A stretch of DNA of 37,003 bases from Pseudomonadota bacterium (GTDB taxonomy: Bacteria > Pseudomonadota > Alphaproteobacteria > Rhizobiales > Xanthobacteraceae), in contig JAEWIX010000077.1 of NCBI GenBank assembly GCA_023386885.1, positions 1 through 37,003 on the forward strand, given 5' to 3'. Within the stretch, counting starts at the first letter, position 1. Every line of letters begins with the position of its first letter. The notes beneath the pieces are model-generated. The model was given only the letters and a program-made list of their open reading frames with translations, was not told where the DNA came from and did no database searches. The translations under genes were made by a program, and so were the position numbers. Positions 7,892-15,953 of this stretch are shown piece after piece.

Positions 7892-10800
7892 ATGAACATG
7901 GAACTCTCGCGGCGCTCGTTTATGCTCGGGGCCGGCGCGGGGTTGGCAGGAACGAGTCTCGGCGCTCTTGGATTTGGTGAAATCGAAGCCGCCTATGCAC
8001 TGACGATCCGGCCTTTCAAGCTCGCGCAGACCAAGGAAGCTCGCGGCCAGTGCCCTTATTGCGCGGTCTGCTGCGGCATGATGATCTACTCGGCTGAAAG
8101 CAAGACCGAGAAGGGCAAGATGGAAGTCACCCATATCGAGGGTGACGTCGATCATCCGGTCAATCGCGGCACGCTGTGCCCGAAGGGAGCCGGTGCCATC
8201 GACTACATCAAGTCGAAGTCGCGCGTGAAGTATCCGATGTATCGCAAGGCCGGTGGCACGTCGTTCGAGCGTGTGACCTGGGACTTTGCGATGGAACGCC
8301 TCGCCCGGCTGATGAAGGACGATCGCGACGCCAACTGGATCGAGAAGAACAGGGACGGCGTGACGGTCAATCGCTGGCTGAGCACGGCATTCCTCGCCGG
8401 CAGCTCGCTCGCCAACGAAGGCGGCTGGCTCACTTACAAAGTTTCGAGAGGTCTGGGTCTGCTCCAGATCGAAAACCAGGCGAGAGTTTGACACGGACCG
8501 ACGGTAGCCAGTTTGGGCTCCACATTTGGTCGCGGTGCAATGACGAATTCCTGGACGGACATCAAGAACGCTGATCTCGTCTGGATTATGGGTGGTAACG
8601 CAGCGGAAGCACATCCCTGCGGATTCAAGTGGGTCACCGAAGCGAAAGCTGAACGTGGCGCCAAGCTGATGGTGGTCGATCCCCGGTTCAACCGGTCGGC
8701 GGCTGTGGCGGATCACTATGCGCCAATCCGCTCCGGATCGGACATCACGTTCCTGTCGGCCGTGATCAACTATCTGCTCACGAACGACAAGATCCACAAG
8801 GAGTATGTGCGCAACTTCACCAACGCTTCGTTCATCGTCAAGGATGAGTTCGACTTCAATGAAGGACTCTTCACCGGCTACGACGAAGAGAAGCGGTCTT
8901 ACGACCGCAGCACCTGGGAATACAAGTTCGGTCCCGACGGCTTCGCCACGCGCGACATGACGTTGCAGGATCCGCGCTGTGTCTTCCAGTTGATGAAGAA
9001 GCACTTCGCCCAGTATACGCCGGAACTGGTTGAAAAGGTCTGCGGCACGCCGAAGGACAAGTTCCTGAAAGTGGCTGAATGGGCCTCTACGACCGCGAAC
9101 GGCGAGCGCGCGATGACGATCATGTACGCGCTCGGCTGGACCCAGCATTCGCATGGGGCCCAGAACATCCGTTGTGCGGCGATGATCCAGCTCCTGTGCG
9201 GCAATATCGGCATCCCCGGCGGCGGCGTGAACGCATTGCGCGGTCACTCCAACGTGCAGGGCATCACCGACGTCGGCACGTTGACGGCGGCGACCCCCGG
9301 CTATCTGGCACTGCCGATCGACTCCGAGCCGACGCTGGAATCGCATTTGGCCAAGCGCGCCTTCAAGCCGCTGACGCCGAACCAGACCAGCTACTGGCAG
9401 AACTACAGGAAGTTCTATGTCAGCTTCCTGAAGACGCAGTTTGGTGCCAAGGCGACTCCCGAGAACGAGTTCGGCTACAACTATCTGCCGAAGCTCGATC
9501 GTGTCTATGACTGCATCACGATGTTCGAACTGATGCATCAGGGCAAGACCAACGGCCTGATCTGCCAGGGCTTCAACCCGCTGATGGCGATTGCGAACTC
9601 CAACAAGGTTCGCGATGGCCTGAAGAAGTTGAAGTACTTCGTCAGCATGGACCCGATCGAAACCGACTCGGTGCGATTCTGGGAGGATCATGGAGAATTC
9701 AATCCCTCCGATCCGTCCAAGATCCAGACCGAAGTCTTCATGCTGCCGGTGTCGATGTGGTGCGAGGAGGACGGTAGCGTCACCAACTCCAGCCGCGTCA
9801 TCCAGTGGAAGTGGAAGGCGGCCGATCCGCACTATGAATCGAGGACGGACGTTTCGATCCTGTCCGATCTGTTCATGCGGATCCGCAAGCTCTACGAGAA
9901 GGAAGGCGGCAAGGGTGTCGAGCCCTTGATGGCGATCGATTGGAGCTACAAGGACCCGCATGAGCCGTCCACCGACGAACTCCAGATCGAGCTCAACGGC
10001 AAGGCACTGGAAGACGTCAAGGATGCCACCGGAAAGGTCATCCGCGCGAAAGGCCAACGTCTGGCCTCGTTTGGCGAGATGCGGGACGATGGCTCCACCG
10101 ACGGCTGCATGTGGATCTACACCGGCTTCTACGGGCCGACGGGCAACATGGCCCAGCGGCGCGACAACTCCGACCCATCGGGGCTGGGTGTGTACGGCAA
10201 CTGGGGCTTCTCGTGGCCGGCCAACCGCCGCATCCAGTACAACCGTGCTTCGGCCGATCCCGACGGCAAGCCGTGGAGCGACAAGAAGAAGTACATGTAC
10301 TGGGATGGTCAGCGTTGGAGCGGTCCGGACGTTCCGGACTATGTTCCGACCATCCCGCCGGATCGGGCAGTGGGTCCCTTCATCATGCAAGCGGAAGGCG
10401 TCGCACGCCTCTGGACACGTGGGCTTCTGGCCGACGGTCCGTTCCCGGTGCATATGGAGCCGTTTGAATCCCCGGTGCCGAACCTGGTGTTCCCGAAACT
10501 CAAGGGCAACCCAGTGGCGCGGGTGTACAAAACCGATCGCGAAGCTCTCGGCACGTCCGACGAGTTCCCGATCGTCGGCACCACTTACCGACTGACCGAG
10601 CACTTCCACTTCTGGACCAAGACGGTGCATGCCGCTGCGGTGATGCAACCGGAATTCTTTGTCGAGATGTCGGAAGAACTCGCCAAGGAAAAGGGCATCA
10701 AGCACGGACAACGCGTCCGGGTTTGGTCCAAGCGCGGCGAGGTCAAGGGCAAGGCGGTCGTCACCAAGCGCCTGAAGCCGTTCAAGATCGACGGCAAGAC

Positions 10801-10966
10801 GGTGCACGAGGTGGGATTGCCTCTCAACTTCGGCTTCGTCGGCGAGACGAGGAAAGCTTCACCGATCAACGTCCTGTCGTCGGCGATCGGTGACTCCAAT
10901 TCGCAGACGCCGGAGACCAAGGCGTTCCTGGTCAATATCGAACCCATTTCGGGTCCGGTGGCATAA
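7892..10966 (+). CDS. fdoG: Formate dehydrogenase-N/O alpha subunit, selenocysteine-containing
   Basis: Catalytic subunit of membrane-bound formate dehydrogenase: formate to CO2 at a molybdenum (or tungsten) bis-MGD centre, periplasmic side. It is 1,024 residues when TGA 8489-8491 is read as selenocysteine (residue 200); E. coli FdnG is 1,015 with Sec196. Flanking residues NQARV-Sec-HGPTVAS are those of the family. A Tat signal (SRRSFM) opens the protein; the 4Fe-4S ligands are C54, C57, C61 and C96 with LCPKG. The C-terminal MGD-binding domain is intact. ATG 7892 lies 7 nt after GGAGGA. Both halves are in the same frame and the junction matches the family, so this is neither a frameshift nor a pseudogene. 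First gene of the operon, 14 nt before fdoH. fdnG and fdoG cannot be separated by sequence alone. Confidence 0.97.
8489..8491 (+). other. In-frame TGA read as selenocysteine (fdoG residue 200)
   Basis: The codon is in frame with both the upstream 199 and the downstream 824 codons. It sits where formate dehydrogenases have their Mo-ligating Sec or Cys, directly before HGPT. A SECIS-like hairpin begins 12 nt later, and selA, selB, selC and selD are in the same window. Confidence 0.97.
8492..8531 (+). promoter_or_regulatory. Bacterial SECIS element within fdoG
   Basis: After an 11-nt gap from the UGA, GGTAGCC (8503-8509) pairs with GGCTCC (8516-8521): G8503-C8521, G8504-C8520, bulged U8505, A-U, G-C, C-G, C-G, with loop AGUUUG (8510-8515). 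The bulged U and the loop GU are the features SelB recognises in E. coli fdhF, and the 11-nt spacing is the same. A lower stem GACC (8496-8499) with GGTC (8528-8531) is also possible. Confidence 0.9.
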
Positions 10967-10980
10967 GGGGAGGGCGACAG

Positions 10981-11919
10981 ATGTTTACACCAGTTCCCAA
11001 CCCAACCACCAATCCGGTTGCCGCCAAGTTCGGCCAACAGGATCTGATCCGCCGTTCGGCATCGTCGATCACTCCGCCTGCCAAACGGCAGACGGAAGTG
11101 GCGAAGCTGATCGACGTATCCAAATGCATCGGCTGCAAGGCATGTCAGGTGGCGTGCCTTGAGTGGAACAACCTCACTGAGGATGTCGGCGTCAACGTCG
11201 GGGTCTACGACAACCCGCACGATCTGACGGCGAATACCTGGACGTTGATGCGCTACACCGAGTACGAGAATGCCGAATCCGGCAATCTCGAGTGGTTGAT
11301 CCGCAAGGACGGCTGCATGCATTGCGAGGATCCGGGCTGCCTCAAGGCGTGCCCGGCGCCCGGCGCCATCGTGCAGTATTCCAACGGCATCGTGGATTTC
11401 GACCACGACAAGTGCATCGGCTGCGGCTACTGCATCAAGGGCTGTCCCTTCAACATTCCGCGCATCTCGCAGGTCGATCAAAAGGCCTACAAGTGCTCGC
11501 TATGCTCCGACCGTCTCGCGGTCGGTCAGGGACCCGCCTGCGCCAAGGCTTGCCCGACACAGGCCATCGTGTTCGGCACCAAGGACGAGATGAAGCAGTG
11601 GGCCGACCACCGCATCAAGGATCTCAAGTCGCGCGGCTTCAAGAACGCCGGCCTCTACGATCCTCCGGGTGTCGGCGGCACGCACGTCATGTACGTGCTG
11701 CAACATCTGGACAAGCCGCAGATCTACGCGGGGCTGCCCAACAACCCGTCGATCAGTCCGCTGGTCGAGGTGTGGAAGGGTGTCACCAAGTATGTCGGCC
11801 TTGCGGCGATCGGCGCCTTTGCGGCGTTCGGGTTCCTGCATCATGCCGTTGCCGGTGCGAACCGGGTGACAGCGGAAGATGAGAAGAACGCCGAGCGGTT
11901 GACGGAGGGACGACGATGA
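10981..11919 (+). CDS. fdoH: Formate dehydrogenase beta subunit (4x 4Fe-4S)
   Basis: Electron-transfer subunit, 312 residues, carrying electrons from the FdoG cofactor to the cytochrome b subunit. Four ferredoxin-type cysteine clusters are visible: CIGCKACQVAC (from about residue 49), CMHCEDPGCLKAC, CIGCGYCIKGCP and the split CSLCSDR/PACAKACP set. A C-terminal transmembrane helix (YVGLAAIGAFAAFGFL, about residues 263-278) anchors it, as in FdnH. There is no signal of its own; family members are exported together with the Tat-bearing alpha subunit. The ribosome site GGGGAGGG (10967-10974) precedes ATG 10981. It overlaps fdoI by 4 nt. Confidence 0.97.
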   Translation: MFTPVPNPTTNPVAAKFGQQDLIRRSASSITPPAKRQTEVAKLIDVSKCIGCKACQVACLEWNNLTEDVGVNVGVYDNPHDLTANTWTLMRYTEYENAESGNLEWLIRKDGCMHCEDPGCLKACPAPGAIVQYSNGIVDFDHDKCIGCGYCIKGCPFNIPRISQVDQKAYKCSLCSDRLAVGQGPACAKACPTQAIVFGTKDEMKQWADHRIKDLKSRGFKNAGLYDPPGVGGTHVMYVLQHLDKPQIYAGLPNNPSISPLVEVWKGVTKYVGLAAIGAFAAFGFLHHAVAGANRVTAEDEKNAERLTEGRR

Positions 11920-12584
11920 GCAAATCGGAAGTCGACGCTGGAGACGGCGTGCATCCCGGCAAACCGGTCATCGTTGACCGGTACACCGTGGCGGCTCGCA
12001 TCAACCACTGGATCACCGCGATCAGCCTCGTGCTGCTCGCATTGTCCGGACTGGCGCTGTTCACGCCGGCTCTCTACTTCCTGACCGGTCTGTTCGGCGG
12101 TGGTGCGACAACGCGGATGATCCATCCGTGGATCGGCGTGGTATTGTTCGTCTCGTTCATGGGGCTGTTCTTCCGCTTCTTCCGGCTCAATCTCTGGGAG
12201 AAGACGGACAGCATCTGGATGGGGCGGCTGCGTGACGTGCTGGCCGGCGACGAGAACAAGCTGCCGGAAGTCGGCAAGTACAATGCCGGTCAGAAGATGG
12301 TGTTCTGGTCGATGTCCCTGTTCATCCTCGTGCTCATCACGAGCGGCGTGGTGATCTGGGATCAGTACTTCGGCAACTACTTCACCATCGAGCAGAAGCG
12401 GGTCGCAGTGCTGATCCACTCGGTGACGGCGATCGTGGCGATCTGTGTCTGGATCGTTCACGTTTATGCCGCGATCTGGGTGCGGGGTACGATCGGCGCC
12501 ATGACCCGCGGCAAGGTCACCGGTGGTTGGGCATGGCGGCATCATCGCCGCTGGCTCAAGGATCTGGTGACCGGCAAGAACTGA
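11916..12584 (+). CDS. fdoI: Formate dehydrogenase gamma subunit (cytochrome b556)
   Basis: Di-haem b membrane subunit, 222 residues with four transmembrane helices, which passes electrons from FdoH to the quinone pool. The four haem-ligand histidines are H31, H70, H168 and H182; their spacing (39, 98, 14) is identical to H18, H57, H155 and H169 of E. coli FdnI. The start ATG overlaps the fdoH stop (ATGA, 11916-11919), indicating coupled translation and a 1:1 complex. Its 229-bp downstream gap is the largest break inside the operon; I see no gene and no clear terminator in it. Confidence 0.96.
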   Translation: MSKSEVDAGDGVHPGKPVIVDRYTVAARINHWITAISLVLLALSGLALFTPALYFLTGLFGGGATTRMIHPWIGVVLFVSFMGLFFRFFRLNLWEKTDSIWMGRLRDVLAGDENKLPEVGKYNAGQKMVFWSMSLFILVLITSGVVIWDQYFGNYFTIEQKRVAVLIHSVTAIVAICVWIVHVYAAIWVRGTIGAMTRGKVTGGWAWRHHRRWLKDLVTGKN

Positions 12585-12816
12585 AAATGTGTCTCGGCGT
12601 CGGTCGTCAGGCCGACGCCAGCATCGAGGTGCCCGGTATTCGAAACGCGTCAATCGGCTGCGGCCGTCTGACATAGGCTTCGAAAAACAAGGGTATGAGC
12701 AACTTTATGATTGTAGTGCCGTTATCGATTTGAAGATCAAACCTGCTGGTGCAGGAATTTCGGATCGAGCGCACTGGCGTAATCCACGTGGCCCGTGGGG
12801 TTCGTGAGGGATAATG

Positions 12817-13731
12817 ATGTCGCGCGTCGATACAACCCAACCTGATCCATCCGTTATTGGCAATATTCCGATCCCGCCGTTCGCGCGGTTGCCAGATCCG
12901 ATTCAGATTTTCGCGGATCGAAGTGCACGGTTTGCCGTCCTCGCCGAGGGGCATGATCTCGCGCCTTACCTGAAACTCCTGTCGGGCCTCTGCGGCGCGC
13001 AGGCCGCGATCCAGGACGGCCTGCCGGAGCCTGCGGCGATCGATGCCGAGGTGCTGGCGCGCGCCAGGGAACACAAGATGCCGCCGCTCGACCGCGTCGC
13101 CTTCAAGGCCGACAGCGCGTTCGAAACAATGTTCCAGCGGCTGCTCGATGCGGCCGTCGAACTGGAGATGCCAGCGCCCGCGCGCGCGGCGCTGCTTCGG
13201 GTGACCGAACTTGACGCGGCCGGGCGCGAGGCGATGCTTCAGAACGTGCTTGCCGAAGCCATTCCGTTCGAGGCGGTGGCCGAGCACATCTTTGTCGCAG
13301 CCGCGTTGCAGGTGCATTTCGCGCGCCTGGCAGCGCGGCTCGACGACAAGACCCTGCAATCGGTCGGTGACGGCGTCTGCCCGTCATGCGGCAGCGCGCC
13401 GACCTCGACCGCAATCGTCAACTGGCGTCGCGCGCCCGGTACGCGCTTCTGCGCCTGTTCGCTATGCGGCACGATGTGGAACTACGTCCGCTCCAAGTGC
13501 ACCTTGTGCGGCTCCACGCGGAAGATCCTGTTTCAGGAAATCGAGGGCGTCGGCAACATCAAGGCCGAGACCTGTGACGATTGCCACGGCTACATGAAGA
13601 TCTTCAACCAGCAGAAGGATGATCGGCTCGATCCGGTGGCTGACGATGTCGCGACGCTGGGGCTCGATCTGCTGGTGCGCGAACTCGGTTTCCGCCGCGG
13701 TGGCATCAATCCGTTCCTGATCGGCTACTGA
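12817..13731 (+). CDS. fdhE: Formate dehydrogenase accessory protein FdhE
   Basis: Cytoplasmic zinc/iron-binding maturation factor (about 304 residues) required for active respiratory formate dehydrogenase; in E. coli FdhE binds the catalytic subunit before Tat export. The C-terminal half shows the rubredoxin-like series of cysteine pairs CPSC, CSLC, CTLC and CDDC, and the protein ends in the typical NPFLIGY. Two adjacent ATGs exist (12814 and 12817); GAGG at 12806-12809 gives a better 7-nt spacing to 12817. It lies 9 nt before selA, so maturation of the enzyme and synthesis of its selenocysteine are directly linked. The companion sulfurtransferase gene fdhD is not in the window. Confidence 0.95.
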   Translation: MSRVDTTQPDPSVIGNIPIPPFARLPDPIQIFADRSARFAVLAEGHDLAPYLKLLSGLCGAQAAIQDGLPEPAAIDAEVLARAREHKMPPLDRVAFKADSAFETMFQRLLDAAVELEMPAPARAALLRVTELDAAGREAMLQNVLAEAIPFEAVAEHIFVAAALQVHFARLAARLDDKTLQSVGDGVCPSCGSAPTSTAIVNWRRAPGTRFCACSLCGTMWNYVRSKCTLCGSTRKILFQEIEGVGNIKAETCDDCHGYMKIFNQQKDDRLDPVADDVATLGLDLLVRELGFRRGGINPFLIGY

Positions 13732-13740
13732 GGGGACGCC

Positions 13741-15153
13741 ATGCGCGATCGGGGTCCGGTTCTCAGGCGTATTCCGTCCATCGACGAGATGCTGAAGACG
13801 GCGCCCGCCGTCGCGGCGATCGGTCGCTTCGGTCGGCCGTCGGTGCTGGAAGCGGTTCGCCGCTGCGCCGAGGATGCGCGTGGCGCAGGTACGTCCGAGC
13901 AGACCCCGCCGCTCGCGGAGACGATTGTCATCTCGGCCCTCAACCGGCTCGAACTGGAATCGCAGCCGAACGTGCGGCCGGTCTTCAACCTGACGGGCAC
14001 GGTGCTGCACACCAATCTCGGCCGCGCGCAGATCGCGGAAGCGGCCGTTGAAGCGGCAACGGTGGCGATGCGCGAGGCGCTCGCGCTTGAATTCGATCTC
14101 GCCACCGGCAAGCGCGGCGAGCGCGACGATCTGGTCCGCGACCTGTTGTGCGAGCTGACCGGCGCCGAGGATGCAACCGTCGTCAACAACAATGCCGGGG
14201 CGGTACTGCTGGCCCTGAACACGTTGGGGCGCGGCAAGGAAGCGGTGATCTCGCGTGGCGAACTGATCGAGATCGGCGGCGCGTTCCGGATGCCGGACAT
14301 CATGGGGCGCGCCGGCACGAAGCTGGTCGAAGTCGGCACCACCAATCGCACCCACGAGAAGGACTATGCGGCGGCGCTCGGCCCCAAGACCGGCCTCGTG
14401 CTCAAGGTGCATACCTCGAATTATCGCGTCGAAGGCTTTACCAAGAGCGTGTCCGGCAAGGCGCTGGCCGACATCACCCACGCGCACAACGTACCGCTGC
14501 TGAACGATCTCGGCTCCGGCACGCTGGTCGATCTCGCGCGCTACGGCCTGTCGCATGAGCAGACCGTGCGCGAGGCGGTGGCCGAGGGCGCCGATCTCGT
14601 CACCTTCTCCGGGGACAAGCTGCTCGGCGGGCCGCAGGCGGGATTCATCGTCGGCCGCCGCGATCTGATCGCGCGGCTCAACAGGAACCCGATGAAGCGC
14701 GCGCTGCGCGTCGACAAGGTGCGGCTCGCCGCCATCGAGGCGACGCTGCGGCTCTATCGCGATCCGGATCGGCTTGCGGAGCGTCTGCCGACCATCCGGC
14801 TGATGGCGCGTGCGCAATCCGATATCGCGCGGCAGGCCGCGCAATTGTTGCCGGCGCTGTCCGCCGCTGTCGGACCGCGTTACGTCACGGGCGTCATCGA
14901 TTGCGCCAGCCAGATCGGATCGGGCTCGCTGCCGCAGGAAACGCTGCCGAGCGCCGGCATCGCCATTCGCGCGGCAGGATCGCGCGCGAGCGGCCGCGCC
15001 TTGATCGCGCTGGCGACAGCGTTTCGCAATCTCGTCAAGCCGGTGATCGGCCGCATCGAGGAGCAGGCGTTCGTGCTCGATCTGCGTTGCCTGGAAGATG
15101 ACGCCGGCTTCGTTCGCAATCTTGCGGGCCTCCAACTGGCGGAGCGCGCATGA
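13741..15153 (+). CDS. selA: L-seryl-tRNA(Sec) selenium transferase
   Basis: PLP enzyme that converts Ser-tRNA(Sec) to Sec-tRNA(Sec) using selenophosphate; E. coli SelA is a homodecamer. The 470 residues match family length. The N-terminal tRNA-binding region includes LRRIPSIDEML and NLTGTVLHTNLGRA; the PLP lysine is K293 in the motif SGDKLLGGPQAG (K295 in E. coli). The gene starts at ATG 13741, 9 nt after fdhE, with the GAGGGG site overlapping the fdhE stop. Its stop overlaps the start of the Sel1-repeat gene (ATGA at 15150-15153). Confidence 0.97.
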   Translation: MRDRGPVLRRIPSIDEMLKTAPAVAAIGRFGRPSVLEAVRRCAEDARGAGTSEQTPPLAETIVISALNRLELESQPNVRPVFNLTGTVLHTNLGRAQIAEAAVEAATVAMREALALEFDLATGKRGERDDLVRDLLCELTGAEDATVVNNNAGAVLLALNTLGRGKEAVISRGELIEIGGAFRMPDIMGRAGTKLVEVGTTNRTHEKDYAAALGPKTGLVLKVHTSNYRVEGFTKSVSGKALADITHAHNVPLLNDLGSGTLVDLARYGLSHEQTVREAVAEGADLVTFSGDKLLGGPQAGFIVGRRDLIARLNRNPMKRALRVDKVRLAAIEATLRLYRDPDRLAERLPTIRLMARAQSDIARQAAQLLPALSAAVGPRYVTGVIDCASQIGSGSLPQETLPSAGIAIRAAGSRASGRALIALATAFRNLVKPVIGRIEEQAFVLDLRCLEDDAGFVRNLAGLQLAERA

Positions 15154-15953
15154 TGGGATGGCTCGGCACATCGCTCAAAGCCTTCCGCGGCAAGCCGGCT
15201 GAGAAGACGACGGCCGAACTGATGTCGGACGCGCTCGATGCCGCCGCCGACAACGATTACGAGACGGCGCTGGCGATCTGGGGTCCCTTGGCACAGCAGG
15301 GTGTCGGACGCGCGCAGAACAACGTCGGCGTTTGCTTCAGCGAGGGCATGGGCGGCGCGCGCGATACCGCGCTGGCGTTCAAGTGGCTGACGCTTTCGGC
15401 CGAAAGCGGCGACATCATCGGCAAGCGCAATCTCGCGGATCTGTATTTCAAAGGCGAGGGCGTCGAGTCCAACGCCGTGAAAGCAGCCGAACTTTATCGC
15501 GCGGCGGCGGAAGCGGGCGACGGTCCCGCGCAGGACATGCTGTCGTGGATGCTCTACGAGCAGCAGATGATCCCCGGCGATCTCGCCGAGGCCAAGAGCT
15601 GGGCTGAAGCCGCGGCCGCGCAGGGCGTGGTGCCGTCGATGACGCGGCTCGGCATGATCTATCACAACGCCATCGGCGTCGAACGCGATGCGGCGGAAGC
15701 CGCGCGCTGGTGGGACATGGCGGCGGCACGCGGTGACGTCGATGCGCAGGCGATGCTCGGCGCGGCCTATCAGCTTGGCGCCGGCGTGCCGCGCGATGCG
15801 GTGGCGGCGTTGATGTGGCTGCTGCGGGCGCAGGCCGGCGGCAGCGCATTGGCGGAGTCATTTTTGCAGCCGACTTATGCCGCGATGTCGGAGGCTGAAA
15901 TCGAACGTGCGCGGACGCTGGCGAAACGTCCGCTCGGAGAACCTGCATCATGA
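15150..15953 (+). CDS. Sel1-like repeat protein inside the selA-selB operon
   Basis: A 267-residue protein made almost wholly of about five Sel1-like (TPR-type) helical repeats, recognisable by AQNNVG, KRNLADLYFKGEGV, TRLGMIYHNAIGV and AQAMLGAAYQLGAGV, each followed by an AAA(A)xG end. No signal peptide is visible, so it is probably a cytoplasmic scaffold or adaptor. The family name has nothing to do with selenium. Yet the gene is wedged between selA and selB with 4-nt ATGA overlaps on both sides (15150-15153 and 15950-15953), so its translation is tied to both. A role in selenocysteine insertion or formate dehydrogenase assembly is a guess from position only. Confidence 0.9.
   Translation: MMGWLGTSLKAFRGKPAEKTTAELMSDALDAAADNDYETALAIWGPLAQQGVGRAQNNVGVCFSEGMGGARDTALAFKWLTLSAESGDIIGKRNLADLYFKGEGVESNAVKAAELYRAAAEAGDGPAQDMLSWMLYEQQMIPGDLAEAKSWAEAAAAQGVVPSMTRLGMIYHNAIGVERDAAEAARWWDMAAARGDVDAQAMLGAAYQLGAGVPRDAVAALMWLLRAQAGGSALAESFLQPTYAAMSEAEIERARTLAKRPLGEPAS

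Noticed and set aside
7609..7899. 96-codon minus-strand frame in the fdoG control region
   Set aside because: It spans promoter and dyads, overlaps the fdoG start, and lacks GC-rich third codon positions.
7892..8491. fdoG as a pseudogene or two separate genes
   Set aside because: Both parts are in the same frame, the TGA is at the metal-ligand position, and a SECIS hairpin and all four sel genes are present.
7841..10807. 988-codon open frame antisense to fdoG
   Set aside because: It is the mirror of a conserved selenoprotein gene in GC-rich DNA, has no ribosome site, and its product is of low complexity and unlike any protein family.
12589..12807. 72-codon frame between fdoI and fdhE
   Set aside because: No ATG-type start with a ribosome site, arginine-rich composition and no recognisable motif; I treat 12585-12816 as an untranslated gap.
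15150..15953. Sel1-repeat gene linked to selenium by name
   Set aside because: The name comes from a eukaryotic suppressor gene. Only the gene order, not the name, supports any link.
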